Assembly (NCBI GenBank): GCA_023411555.1
Contig: JAEYOQ010000002.1
Coordinates: 62,001 to 126,000 of the forward strand
Direction of reading: 5' to 3'
Source: Bacillota bacterium
GTDB lineage: Bacteria > Bacillota > Clostridia > Lachnospirales > Lachnospiraceae
DNA length: 64,000 nucleotides
Every line of letters begins with the position of its first letter. The stretch's first letter is position 1. Shown in pieces: positions 51,266-60,919 of this stretch. The notes below the pieces were generated by a model, which had not been told where the DNA came from, did no database searches, and saw only the letters and a program-made list of their open reading frames with translations. Position numbers and translations under genes: made by a program.

Positions 51266-53156
51266 AGATAGCCTCCTCCATGTCTGCTGTAGTCAGACCC
51301 TCCTCAAAGCATACCCCTCCGCCAAACTCCTTGGCACCGCAATTCGCACAGGCTTGCTTACAATTCGGGGTTACCTTTTCTGCTTTCGCTCTCTTATACT
51401 CTCGCAGTAGAAAGGCCTTGGTCACTCCAACATCGATAAAGTCCCAAGGGAAGATTTCCTCTTCCTCACGTTCTCTACTGTTGTAGAATGCCATATCGAC
51501 ACCATTCTCTTCAAAGGCTTTCATCCATTTATCATAATCAAAATGCTCGGACCAGGAATCATAGAGACATCCGGCCTGATAAGCATCATAGATCGACTTG
51601 CTTACTCTTCGGTCACCTCTGGCAAATACTCCCTCAAGCTCTGTTAATTCAGCTTCGTGCCAGTTATACCTGATACTCTTATAATTTAATTGCTCCTTCA
51701 TCTTACTCTTCAAGAACCGTTGCTTCTCTACGTATTCCTTACCGGTAATCATTCTAGACCATTGGAAGGGCGTGAAGGGCTTCGGTACAAAGAAGGAGGT
51801 ACTAGAGGTGATGCTGACTTTGCCGTTTCTCTGATCCTTTGGTATGGTATAATACTCTCTGGCAATACGGTCAGATAAAATCGCAATTCCTTCCACATCC
51901 TCTTCTGTCTCTGTAGGAAGTCCCAGCATAAAGTACAGCTTTACTTTATTCCAGCCACTCTGGAAGGCCTTCATGGCACCGCCTAAGATTGCTTCTTCGG
52001 TTAAGCCTTTATTGATTACGTCGCGTAATCTCTGGGTTCCAGCTTCCGGCGCAAAGGTTAGGCTACTCTTACGGATATCCTGAACCTTACTCATAACATC
52101 CAGGGCAAAGGCATCGATACGAAGAGAAGGTAGAGAGATATTCACTCCCCTCGTTCCAAATTCATCGATTAAGAAATATACCAGCTCCTGTAAACAGGAA
52201 TAATCACTGGAGCTTAAGGAGCTTAAAGAAATCTCCTCATGCCCGGTTGAGGATAGCATCTCATAGGCACATTTCTTTAGATATTCTATGTCTCTCTCTC
52301 TGGTTGGACGATAAATCATTCCTGCCTGACAGAAGCGGCAACCGCGGATACAACCTCTCTGAATCTCTAGCACAACCCTGTCCTGAGTAGCTTTAATAAA
52401 GGGTACAAGGGGCTTTAGGGGATAGGCAGCCTCACTGAGGTTCATCTCCACCTGCTTCTTCACCGTTTTGGGAGCATGGGGATTATTTGGTGCGAAGCTT
52501 TCAATGGTACCGTCTTCCTTATATTTTACGTCATAAAAAGCGGGCACATACATTCCCTCTATCTGTGCCACGCGTTCTAAATATTCAGCTCTGGATTTCC
52601 CTGCTTTTTTGTATTCCTTATAGGAATCAATAATCTCGTTATAAGCAGTCTCGCCTTCACCTATATAGAAGAAGTCAAAAAAGTCTGCAATGGGTTCCGG
52701 ATTGTAGCTACAGGGCCCACCGCCGATAACAAGAGGATGCTCATCGGTTCGGTCCTTTGCATAGATCGGTATCCCGGACAACTCTAGTATCTGAAGAATA
52801 TTGGTATAACACATCTCATATTGGAGTGTAATACCGAGAAAATCAAAGTCCTTAACTGGGTCTTGACTCTCTAAGGCAAAAAGAGGAATATTTCGCTCTC
52901 TCATCAGCTTGTCCAAATCCACCCAAGGGGAGTATACCCTCTCACAATAGGTATCCTCGCGACGGTTAAACATATCATAAAGAATCTGTATGCCTAAATG
53001 GGACATTCCTATCTCATATACATCAGGAAAGCACATACAGAAGCGAACATCCACCTGCTTTGGATCCTTCACTGTCATATTGACTTCGCCGCCGATATAT
53101 CTGGCCGGCTTCTCTATGGTTAGTAGTATTTCATCTGATAATGCTAGTTTTCTCAT
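51249..53156 (-). CDS. TIGR03960 family B12-binding-like radical SAM protein
   Basis: 635 aa: N-terminal cobalamin-binding-like domain (about 30-200; no conserved cobalamin His evident), radical SAM domain with RGCIRGCRFCQAG (CxxxCxxC, about residue 265), GxP-type TFAPEAGTQR, and a C-terminal Cys-rich tail CKQACANCGAKE. It is a probable methylthiolase-like or other RNA-modifying enzyme; substrate not established. First gene of the leftward run TIGR03960-TIGR03936-rng-ybaK, starting after an AAAGGA SD. Confidence 0.92.
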   Translation of the reverse strand: MRKLALSDEILLTIEKPARYIGGEVNMTVKDPKQVDVRFCMCFPDVYEIGMSHLGIQILYDMFNRREDTYCERVYSPWVDLDKLMRERNIPLFALESQDPVKDFDFLGITLQYEMCYTNILQILELSGIPIYAKDRTDEHPLVIGGGPCSYNPEPIADFFDFFYIGEGETAYNEIIDSYKEYKKAGKSRAEYLERVAQIEGMYVPAFYDVKYKEDGTIESFAPNNPHAPKTVKKQVEMNLSEAAYPLKPLVPFIKATQDRVVLEIQRGCIRGCRFCQAGMIYRPTRERDIEYLKKCAYEMLSSTGHEEISLSSLSSSDYSCLQELVYFLIDEFGTRGVNISLPSLRIDAFALDVMSKVQDIRKSSLTFAPEAGTQRLRDVINKGLTEEAILGGAMKAFQSGWNKVKLYFMLGLPTETEEDVEGIAILSDRIAREYYTIPKDQRNGKVSITSSTSFFVPKPFTPFQWSRMITGKEYVEKQRFLKSKMKEQLNYKSIRYNWHEAELTELEGVFARGDRRVSKSIYDAYQAGCLYDSWSEHFDYDKWMKAFEENGVDMAFYNSREREEEEIFPWDFIDVGVTKAFLLREYKRAKAEKVTPNCKQACANCGAKEFGGGVCFEEGLTTADMEEAIYEGKN

Positions 53157-53398
53157 TTATAATTCCTTTCATACCTCATACGGATAAGAGCTGCTTCTGG
53201 TCAGTTCTCTAACATAAAACCCTGCAGTTTACTATATGATACTCTTAATTGCTATCAAACCTGCTGCTTAGCGTTTTACTATCCGTTATTATAACTGATA
53301 TGAAATGAAAATACAATGAACAAAACCATTTCCTGTTATATGTTAACCTAGAACAAGTGCCCACTCCCCGGCACCCTCCTATGTTATTCGTTACCAGC

Positions 53399-54013
53399 TT
53401 ATTTCTTCAGGAGCGTAATCACAAAATCCTCCAGCTCTTTCATACTATCCTTACCGGATACATACTCCTCTATCTTGGCAGAAGAAAACTCACCAATATG
53501 AAAATCGAATTTATCAATGAGAAAAATACTAAGGAATAAAATGATGGCGCAAACCAACCGGATGATTAAGAAGCGAAAGGCTATAATCTCTTGCATGGCC
53601 TCTTCATCATTGCCCATCTCAGTCCCCTCATGAAACAGCCGGTGCATCCTGGGCTTTTTATCCTGCTCAATTTGTGCATTCTGCAATGCACTATCAAGAT
53701 AATAGCTGTCATAGGCTCTGGCAGTACTCTGCATTGTGCTGAGCTGTCTGAGACAAGACTCTCTTGCCTGCCTGATATATTCGGCTCTTGATACTGGAAT
53801 TGCGGGATTATGATAATCTAAGGAAATCATCGGATTTGCGACCTGCGCACTATCCTTATCGGGCAATAACATCTGTGTCCCCTGGTATTGGCTCTTTTTC
53901 TGTGACCTATCCTTATCAAAGCTTCGACCAGTAAAGAGCAAATTCTCATCGATATTGTTATTTAAGTTTTTCTCAATCTGCTGTACCATCTTATCCTCAA
54001 CCTTTTTATCCAT
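53399..54013 (-). CDS. Hypothetical protein with one membrane span
   Basis: 204 aa from ATG 54013 (GAGGAGG upstream); the frame before that is read into the spacer. Gln- and Asp-rich N-terminal part (KSQYQGTQMLLPDKDSAQ), a segment SRAEYIRQARESCLRQL with charged helix, then a membrane span (FLIIRLVCAIILFLSIFLI, about residues 150-170) and an acidic extracytoplasmic tail. No known domain. It appears monocistronic between the core operon and the exporter/two-component genes. Confidence 0.7.
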   Translation of the reverse strand: MDKKVEDKMVQQIEKNLNNNIDENLLFTGRSFDKDRSQKKSQYQGTQMLLPDKDSAQVANPMISLDYHNPAIPVSRAEYIRQARESCLRQLSTMQSTARAYDSYYLDSALQNAQIEQDKKPRMHRLFHEGTEMGNDEEAMQEIIAFRFLIIRLVCAIILFLSIFLIDKFDFHIGEFSSAKIEEYVSGKDSMKELEDFVITLLKK

Positions 54014-54120
54014 CGGGTACCTCCTCTCAAAATAAACTATTATAACGAATGGCTTGTTTATCTGATTCATTATATTGTCCTCTGAGAATAGATATGACAG
54101 AATAAGGGGAAGTCACGCTA

Positions 54121-54744
54121 CTAGCTTTTAAGATATTTTATAGCGATCTGCGTTCTATGTTCCAAACCGGTTTTCTCTAATATGGTACTGATATGATTAC
54201 GAACCGTACCGTTGGTCAGAAATAGCTTCTCTCCGATTTCCTTATTGGACAATCCCTCTGCAATCAGCTTCACGATTTCCAATTCTCTTGGGGAAAGGAG
54301 TAGGTCAAATAAATTACTGTTGGATTGACTCTTTGATACTCTACCTCGAATAAATTCCATAATATCTGCCTGTAATACCGTTCCACCAGTATGTATCACT
54401 CGAATTGCCGACAGAATCCGCTCTGCCGGACTATTCTTCAGAATATAGCCGTTAATCCCCGCTTGAAGTGCCCGTAGAATGAGATCCGGCTCATCAAAGG
54501 TTGTTAACAATAAGGGCACTGATAGCTTCTCGTCCAGAATATGCCCCGCCGCTTCAATGCCATCCATAATCGGCATACGGATATCCAGCATAACCACATC
54601 AGGCTTTTGCTCCCTACATAGCTGATAAGCCTCTTCTCCGTTTGCAGCAGCTCCCAAAAACTCCATGTCCTGCTGTGTTTCAATAATCATTTTCAAGCCT
54701 TCCCGAATGATTGCATCATCATCGGCTATTAATACTCTGATCAT
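54121..54744 (-). CDS. Response regulator, NarL/LiaR family
   Basis: 207 aa. Receiver domain with acidic pocket (IADDDA) and phospho-acceptor Asp in VVMLDIRMP, Thr in LLTTFDE and Lys in YILKNSP; C-terminal LuxR-type HTH (LSPRELEIVKLIAEGLSNKE, NGTVRNHIS). It is the cognate partner of the histidine kinase 57 nt upstream and probably activates the exporter genes of the same cluster, as LnrK (YfiK) does in Bacillus. Confidence 0.92.
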   Translation of the reverse strand: MIRVLIADDDAIIREGLKMIIETQQDMEFLGAAANGEEAYQLCREQKPDVVMLDIRMPIMDGIEAAGHILDEKLSVPLLLTTFDEPDLILRALQAGINGYILKNSPAERILSAIRVIHTGGTVLQADIMEFIRGRVSKSQSNSNLFDLLLSPRELEIVKLIAEGLSNKEIGEKLFLTNGTVRNHISTILEKTGLEHRTQIAIKYLKS

Positions 54745-54800
54745 AAATTATCCACCCCGTCTATATCCTTAATCCTATTTTGCATGCTCGACAATAAAAA

Positions 54801-55913
54801 TCAATATGTAAAAATATTCGTAACGGAAAAGCCCTTTTCCCCTTTATGTACGAAGCATTTTCCCTTGGCTCTGATAGTCCGCTCCTCGATGGCTTCCAGC
54901 CCTATGCCCTTCTCAAAGCCCTCTGTAGAGCGACCATTATCCTTGTATTCTACCTTAATGACCTTCTTATACACGTCGATGGATAGAATAAACTCCGTTG
55001 CATTGGAATGCTTCAATAGATTGGTCAGACACTCCTTGGTATTGTCATGGATGCAGGACCATATATCAAGATTAATAGCATCCAGATTACCGGAGGTACA
55101 TAGCTTCGCGTTCTTATTATAGCTTACCTTGAATTCCTCCAGTATAGCATTAATATCATTCATACCAATCAGATAACGTTCCACTCTCTCATCACGGAGG
55201 GCCATCCGAATCTCATCAACACCTCCCCGCAGATTATCCACTGCCTTCTGAACACTTTCTGCTGCTTTCCCCGGATTGTCCTTCATAATCAGTAAGGCAG
55301 CCTCCAGCATAATGATACTTCCTGAGATACCATGCCCAACCTGATCATGGATACGGGCTGCGATTCGGTTCCGCTCCTCAACGGATGCATTATACTTTAG
55401 TGTCTTATGAAGGCTTCTCATATCCATTATTTTCTTATTCTGCTCTATTATTTGCTCCTGCTGCCTTTCACTTTTCACCGTTAGCTTAGTATGCTTATGG
55501 ATAATAGACCGGCTAAATAAAAGCATAGTCACTAGTATTGCGGTAATTAAAGCTGAGGTCATGTTCGGGGGAAAGATAAAGAGAGACAGGAGCAGGACCA
55601 CCACCATGATATAATAGAACATATCGGTATCCAGCGTTTCATCCAGTAATTGTATCAGAAGTACGATAAATAAAGGAAACAGCCTGTCAACTCCCAGAGC
55701 AACACAGGCGATGATACTTAGAATAATTGTTACTCTCAGTAGCTTTGTCTTATAGCGGAAGTGAACAAGTAGCAGTTCTAATACAAAAACGCAGGCAAAG
55801 CTAAGAGTCGATATTACATCAGCTGTAACATCGACCTTAGCAGAATGAAATAATAATACAGATGTGATAACTGCCGCTATTTTTAACAAAAAATAGAGGA
55901 AGGGTTTATCCAT
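54801..55913 (-). CDS. Sensor histidine kinase (HisKA_3 type)
   Basis: 370 aa. Five or six closely packed membrane spans (residues 5-145) without a large outer loop, like intramembrane-sensing kinases of the LnrJ/YfiJ group. A coiled linker is followed by the HisKA_3 box with His in AARIHDQVGHGISGSI and a HATPase domain with N box DNTKECLTNLLKHSN, G1 EYKDNGRS and the G2-like GIGLEAIEER. It would phosphorylate the 54121-54744 regulator. Gene order ATPase-permease-permease-kinase-regulator suggests drug-sensing through the membrane. Confidence 0.92.
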   Translation of the reverse strand: MDKPFLYFLLKIAAVITSVLLFHSAKVDVTADVISTLSFACVFVLELLLVHFRYKTKLLRVTIILSIIACVALGVDRLFPLFIVLLIQLLDETLDTDMFYYIMVVVLLLSLFIFPPNMTSALITAILVTMLLFSRSIIHKHTKLTVKSERQQEQIIEQNKKIMDMRSLHKTLKYNASVEERNRIAARIHDQVGHGISGSIIMLEAALLIMKDNPGKAAESVQKAVDNLRGGVDEIRMALRDERVERYLIGMNDINAILEEFKVSYNKNAKLCTSGNLDAINLDIWSCIHDNTKECLTNLLKHSNATEFILSIDVYKKVIKVEYKDNGRSTEGFEKGIGLEAIEERTIRAKGKCFVHKGEKGFSVTNIFTY

Positions 55914-55925
55914 AATTGTACCCGC

Positions 55926-57071
55926 CTAGTTGTTTTTATATTGTTGAGAGAATAGCACCGCCCCAATCAAAAAGGACAATACAGTAAATAAAGAAATAAT
56001 TATAACATTTGGGTAGATACTCGACAAAGGGTCTGCCTGTATGCGGCGAAAGGCATCCATGAACCAATACTGAGGCAATACCTTCGCCATCTTCTGCATG
56101 GAATCCGGTGCCATATCCAGAGTAAAATATGCTCCACCCAAAACATTGCCGATGGTTGAAAAACCGATAACAATCGCTGTAACCGCATTCTTCGACTTGG
56201 TTGCCAACGCAATTAAGAGGGAAAAGCCTACGGTGAACAGGGAAAATAGTATCAGCATGAAAAAAATTGTTCCCAGAGGTATTCCGGTCTTAATATCCGA
56301 GTAATAGATAAATAAAACAAATAACCCTACAGTAATAAATGATAGGACCATCCCAAAGACACCGGAGCCGACGATATACTGAACCGGCTTAACCGGAGTT
56401 ACTTGGATACGGTTGAATACTCCTTTCGATTGATCATCTACTACCATAAAGCCCAATACAACACTAATCGTAAAGATAAACATCAGAAAGAAACCGGTAG
56501 CAAGAATAAATCCACCTTCTCCAAACAACTCCTCTTTATCCACCTCGGCAGCTGCTGTATGAGTCAGGGCTATTTCTTCTTTATGGTAATCAACCAAAAG
56601 CTGTTCAAAGCTCTGCATATTACCTCCGGCACCGGCAACCAATACCTGGATGCTGTTTATGTAGCTATTAATGTAAGCCTCTACATAGGCAGCATTTTCA
56701 TAGTCCTCCAAGGAGGTTATGATGATCTCTGGTGCCTTGCCTTCTAACATATATTCCATAAAAAGTTTCGGTATCTCTATTATAACGGAAATATCCTTAT
56801 CCAGCAACTCTGTCGTCAAATCATCATAGGTAACATCTTCAAGCAAATCATAATTCAGCTCTTCTGTCATGTATCTTTTGAAATCCTGCGATAAGCTACT
56901 GCTATCATAATCAAGCACTCCCACCTCCAACTTAGATAATTCTGTATCCGTTACCGTATTTCCCATCAAAAAGAGGAGCACTGAAAGCATTGCCGCCGCA
57001 AACACTGACAGTATAACTGCATAATAATACCGTTTTGTATTTACCATTGTTAAGATCAATATATTTTTCAT
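55926..57071 (-). CDS. ABC-2 permease (second subunit, LnrN/YfiN-like)
   Basis: 381 aa from ATG 57071 (GGAGGAGG upstream); it overlaps the preceding permease stop by ATGA. One N-terminal span, a large outer domain (about 50-180) and five spans near the C-terminus are the type ABC-2 layout with NGG-like VIGFSTIGNVLGGAYF. It pairs with the 57068-58174 permease and the ATPase 58274-59221 to form an exporter. The substrate is unknown; in Bacillus LnrLMN confers linearmycin resistance. Confidence 0.88.
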   Translation of the reverse strand: MKNILILTMVNTKRYYYAVILSVFAAAMLSVLLFLMGNTVTDTELSKLEVGVLDYDSSSLSQDFKRYMTEELNYDLLEDVTYDDLTTELLDKDISVIIEIPKLFMEYMLEGKAPEIIITSLEDYENAAYVEAYINSYINSIQVLVAGAGGNMQSFEQLLVDYHKEEIALTHTAAAEVDKEELFGEGGFILATGFFLMFIFTISVVLGFMVVDDQSKGVFNRIQVTPVKPVQYIVGSGVFGMVLSFITVGLFVLFIYYSDIKTGIPLGTIFFMLILFSLFTVGFSLLIALATKSKNAVTAIVIGFSTIGNVLGGAYFTLDMAPDSMQKMAKVLPQYWFMDAFRRIQADPLSSIYPNVIIISLFTVLSFLIGAVLFSQQYKNN

Positions 57072-58174
57072 CGTTCCTCCTCCTTGCGGTAGAATAGATA
57101 TGCTCCCACCGCCAATGCGGCGATTGTTGTCAATACACATCCCTGTATAACCTTATTAGCCAGCTCATAGCGACTGAAAATCGCAACATCAAAGGCAGCC
57201 TTCTGAAAGATATAATTGGGCAGTATATTACTAATTCCCTTGATATCAACCTCCTTGGAATAGGTTCCGCCTAAGAACATCATAATCCAAACCACAGGCA
57301 TAATGACAATAAAGGGTGATAGCTTAGTGAGAAGGCCCACAACTGTCCCGATTGATACCATACAAAAGGTAATTACAAAAAAGAATAGAAACAGGTATAG
57401 GTTACTCATCAATGTAGCACCATAGCGGGCTTTGAATACAACCACACTGATTATCATAATGATCGCTATCTGTAATAGTGACTGTGGTACCATTCCACAG
57501 ACCTTTTGTAAAAACATAGAGATTCTGTTCTGTGGTACGATAATCATACGGTTGATGGTCTTGTTCTCTCGCTCCGATAAGAAAGCATTTGCTCCAACCA
57601 TTGAACTCATAAAAGCAATCATTACTACCATCGTTACCGCATAATAATCGATCATAGACCGCTTAACACCAAGATCCTTCTCAACCGTATAATCGATACT
57701 CTCCTGCTTGAAGCCTGCCAGCTTTTCCGGTGCTGCATTATAGACCGCAGTAAAGGTCTTATTATTCTGGATAAATGCGTTCATTAATGCCTTTACTGTC
57801 CTGTTTTTTACATATTCCGTGCCTTCATATACCTGTATCGCAAGAGGACTTCCACTGAACCTTACAGCCGCAGTGATCGTATCCTGACCTGCCGCCTGCT
57901 TTGACTTCTCAAAATCCTCTGTTTCATGAAAAGTGACGGTAGCTTCATCACTCACAGACTTCAGAAAGCCTTCGATTGCCGCTACCTGAAAAGGATCCTG
58001 TGTATCAATCTGATACTCAATTACTATCTTTCCAATGGCATACTCCGCAACATCCATTTCAGACAGCAGATTCCCCAATAAGAATACTAACAGGACCGGA
58101 AACAGGACAAAGAAGAATAGAGAGGTTTTTTCTCGGATAAACTCCTTCGTCTCTTTTATTACTATATTAAACAT
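57068..58174 (-). CDS. ABC-2 permease (first subunit, LnrM/YfiM-like)
   Basis: 368 aa with the same layout as its downstream partner: N-terminal span (LFFFVLFPVLLVFLLGNLL), outer domain to about residue 170, then MVVMIAFMSSMVGANAF and four more spans. The FLSERENKTINRMIIVPQN loop is typical of ABC-2 permeases. The SD is AGGAGGG. It overlaps the second permease gene by 4 nt and follows the ATPase gene by 99 nt. Confidence 0.88.
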   Translation of the reverse strand: MFNIVIKETKEFIREKTSLFFFVLFPVLLVFLLGNLLSEMDVAEYAIGKIVIEYQIDTQDPFQVAAIEGFLKSVSDEATVTFHETEDFEKSKQAAGQDTITAAVRFSGSPLAIQVYEGTEYVKNRTVKALMNAFIQNNKTFTAVYNAAPEKLAGFKQESIDYTVEKDLGVKRSMIDYYAVTMVVMIAFMSSMVGANAFLSERENKTINRMIIVPQNRISMFLQKVCGMVPQSLLQIAIIMIISVVVFKARYGATLMSNLYLFLFFFVITFCMVSIGTVVGLLTKLSPFIVIMPVVWIMMFLGGTYSKEVDIKGISNILPNYIFQKAAFDVAIFSRYELANKVIQGCVLTTIAALAVGAYLFYRKEEER

Positions 58175-58273
58175 GATATCCCTCCTAATAATAATCCAAC
58201 ATAACCATACTCTTTGAAGTGTGAATAATAATTCACATGATCCTAATATACCTACCCTTTCATTTTCACACTA

Positions 58274-59221
58274 TTATCGTAATTCATGTCCGGTTAGGGT
58301 TAGGAACATCGTATCCAGATTCGGAACCTCTGTCTTGATATTATAGATTGGCATTCCGAGACTAAGAAATTGCTCCAGTATTCTGGTTATGCTGTTCTGC
58401 TCGATGGTGACATCAATACGGACGGTATTCTCCTCAACAGCTGCGGCCTTTACATTTGGCATATTTTTCAGCTTCTTCATCAGATCGCTCTGATTAGTGC
58501 TTGCAACCAGCTTAGTTTCAATATATATGGACTGGACATCTGTAACCAAGGATACCAGTTCCTCCTTCGTTCCGCAGGCGATCATCTGTCCTTTATTAAT
58601 AATGGCAATTCGATCACAGATTTCTTCCACCTCGTTCATATAATGAGAGGTATAGATAATCGTCGCTCCACGGTCCCTTAAGGTACGGATGGAGCCTAAA
58701 ATATGCTCTCGTGACTGTGCATCCACACCGACGGTTGGCTCATCCATTACAATCAGCTTGGGTCCATGAGCAATGCCACAGGCGATATTCAATCGACGCT
58801 TCATACCTCCTGACATTTGCTTTGGTCTCATACTCATACGATCGGATAGACCAACAAACTCCAGGGCTTCCTTGGCTGCATCGTTCAGTCTTTTCCCTCT
58901 AAGACCATAGAGTGAGGCAAAGAATTTCACATTTTCCAGTGAGGATAGGCTCTCATATACCGCAATATCCTGAGGCACCATTCCGATGAGCTGCTTAATC
59001 CTCATCTTCTCCTTACGGATGTCATGGCCTTCTATCTCAATATCCCCTTTGTTCATATCCGTTAAGGTCGTAAGTATACTTAAGGTCGTCGATTTACCGG
59101 CCCCATTTGGTCCTAGTAAGCCAAAGATTTCATTCCTCTCTACTTCAAAGCTCAGGTTATCAACCGCGGTAAGCTCCCCGTATTTCTTCGTTAGATTTTT
59201 TACTGATACACATTGTGACAT
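58274..59221 (-). CDS. ABC transporter ATP-binding protein (LnrL/YfiL-like)
   Basis: 315 aa from ATG 59221, after GGAGG; the in-frame start at 59266 has no SD. Walker A GPNGAGKST, Q-loop GMVPQDIAVYE, signature MSGGMKRRLN, Walker B KLIVMDEPTVGVD and H-loop TSHYMNE. The C-terminal domain (about 225-315) is the DUF4162-like regulatory part seen in drug-export ATPases. First gene of a five-gene cluster that ends with its own two-component system. Confidence 0.92.
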   Translation of the reverse strand: MSQCVSVKNLTKKYGELTAVDNLSFEVERNEIFGLLGPNGAGKSTTLSILTTLTDMNKGDIEIEGHDIRKEKMRIKQLIGMVPQDIAVYESLSSLENVKFFASLYGLRGKRLNDAAKEALEFVGLSDRMSMRPKQMSGGMKRRLNIACGIAHGPKLIVMDEPTVGVDAQSREHILGSIRTLRDRGATIIYTSHYMNEVEEICDRIAIINKGQMIACGTKEELVSLVTDVQSIYIETKLVASTNQSDLMKKLKNMPNVKAAAVEENTVRIDVTIEQNSITRILEQFLSLGMPIYNIKTEVPNLDTMFLTLTGHELR

Positions 59222-59394
59222 ACTTATCCTCCATTCAGCTGCAACCTGCCAAATTGGGCGCAGCATTTATTTCATCCACTTCTTATAACCAAAGCCTTAT
59301 CATACTGCCCTCGGAGCAGCTAAAAGCTCTTTGTTTATATAAAGCATACGCGATTCTAGCTTTTATTGGAAGTGACTCCGGTTACAATCCTCCT

Positions 59395-59408
59395 ATGACA
59401 ATTGTCAT
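59395..59408. promoter_or_regulatory. Perfect palindrome, candidate regulator site
   Basis: ATGACAATTGTCAT is a perfect 14-bp palindrome about 180 bp upstream of the exporter ATPase and roughly 40-50 bp upstream of its weak promoter, a position suited to activation by the cluster's NarL-type regulator. Confidence 0.45.
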
Positions 59409-59500
59409 GTCTTTCTAATTACAAAATGAATATCCCCCTACAACTTTCTATATAAGAAGCTCCTGCGTATCTGACATACTCTAACCTATACTTTCTCCTG

Positions 59501-59529
59501 TTGAAAAATAAAAGGTAATCATTTATAAT
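59501..59529 (+). promoter_or_regulatory. Promoter of tyrS
   Basis: TTGAAA (59501-59506), 17-bp spacer, TATAAT (59524-59529), about 70 nt before the start. Confidence 0.75.
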
Positions 59530-59598
59530 GTCTTTAGTAAATCGCTGATAAGCAAAGCTTGATTCATTACTGCTTGAATGCAATAAGGAGGAAAACAG

Positions 59599-60831
59599 AT
59601 GTCTACTAATGTTTATGACATATTACAGGAACGTGGTTTTATCGAACAATGCACCCATGAGGCTGAGGTTCGAGAATTATTAGGAAAGGAATCCGTAACC
59701 TTTTATATAGGCTTCGATGCAACAGCGGACAGCTTAACTGCAGGGCATTTTTTAACCGTTATGGCAATGATGCATATGCAGCGTGCTGGTCATAAACCGA
59801 TTGCCCTTTTAGGCGGTGGCACAACTATGATCGGTGATCCTACTGGCAAGTCCGATATGAGAACCCTGATGACAGTTGAAACCATCCAGCATAATGCCGA
59901 CTGCTTCCAAAAGCAGCTCTCCAAATTTATTAATTTCGATAATGGCAGTGCTATTATTGCAAATAATGCGGATTGGTTACTGGATTTGAATTATGTAGAG
60001 TTTTTAAGAGAGATCGGTATTCATTTCTCAGTCAATAAGATGCTGACTGCGGATTGCTATAAGCAGCGTATGGAGAAGGGACTTACTTTCTTCGAGTTTA
60101 ACTATATGTTGATGCAGTCCTATGACTTCTGGAAACTGAATAAATTATACGGATGTAATCTTCAGCTTGGTGGAAATGATCAATGGTCCAATATCCTTGG
60201 TGGTGTTGACTTAATTCGTCGTAAGGAGCAAAAGCCTGCCTTTGGCTTAACCTTTAAGCTATTGACCACCAGCGAGGGTATCAAGATGGGTAAGACCATG
60301 AAGGGAGCCGTATGGTTGGATCCTAACAAGACATCTCCTTATGAATTCTATCAGTACTGGAGAAATATTGAGGATGTTAAGGTAGAGGAATGCTTAGGTC
60401 TACTAACCTTCCTTCCGATGGATGAGGTAAGAAGACTCGGTGCATTAAAGGATGCTGAAATTAATCATGCCAAGGAAGTCCTTGCCTTCGAGATCACCAA
60501 GATTGTTCATGGTGAAGAAGAAGCTTCAAAGGCACAGGAAGCTGCAAGAGCTTTATTCGGCGGTGGTATGAAATCAGAGGATATTCCTACTACCACATAT
60601 CCGGCTGCAAGATTTGCAGAGGGTATTGATCTGATTACTATGATGTGTGATGCAAAGCTCGCCACCTCCCGATCAGATGCAAGACGTAATATCGAACAGG
60701 GCGGCGTGACTGTCAATGATGTTAAGGTTACCGACTTTGCAGCTGTATTTACGAATAATGATTTTGATGGAGATGGTGCATTACTCGTTCGTAAGGGTAA
60801 AAAGGCCTTCCATCGTTTCATGGCCGAATAA
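59599..60831 (+). CDS. tyrS: Tyrosyl-tRNA synthetase
   Basis: 410 aa class I synthetase. The HIGH-equivalent is SLTAGHFLTVMAM, GGGTTMIGDPTGKSDMR follows, tyrosine-contact residues appear in YMLMQSYDFW and GGNDQWSNI, and the KMSKS-equivalent is IKMGKTM. The S4 RNA-binding domain is at the C-terminus (DARRNIEQGGVTVNDVKV). AGGAGG precedes the start. All motifs are intact, so it should be the functional enzyme charging tRNA-Tyr. Monocistronic with its own promoter. Confidence 0.97.
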   Translation: MSTNVYDILQERGFIEQCTHEAEVRELLGKESVTFYIGFDATADSLTAGHFLTVMAMMHMQRAGHKPIALLGGGTTMIGDPTGKSDMRTLMTVETIQHNADCFQKQLSKFINFDNGSAIIANNADWLLDLNYVEFLREIGIHFSVNKMLTADCYKQRMEKGLTFFEFNYMLMQSYDFWKLNKLYGCNLQLGGNDQWSNILGGVDLIRRKEQKPAFGLTFKLLTTSEGIKMGKTMKGAVWLDPNKTSPYEFYQYWRNIEDVKVEECLGLLTFLPMDEVRRLGALKDAEINHAKEVLAFEITKIVHGEEEASKAQEAARALFGGGMKSEDIPTTTYPAARFAEGIDLITMMCDAKLATSRSDARRNIEQGGVTVNDVKVTDFAAVFTNNDFDGDGALLVRKGKKAFHRFMAE

Positions 60832-60919
60832 ATAGGCACAACTAATTCAACTGGTAGGCATTAGTAAAATAGGTTTGGAATAAAAGCACTTCAATAGAAT
60901 AAAGAATGGAGTTGAAATT

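Larger units (their letters stand above)
59222..59598. other. Divergent intergenic region of the exporter cluster and tyrS
   Basis: Contains a 14-bp palindrome, a weak leftward -10 (TATGCT near 59345-59350) and the tyrS promoter. No T-box is present before tyrS, unlike the other two synthetase-like genes in the window. Confidence 0.5.
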
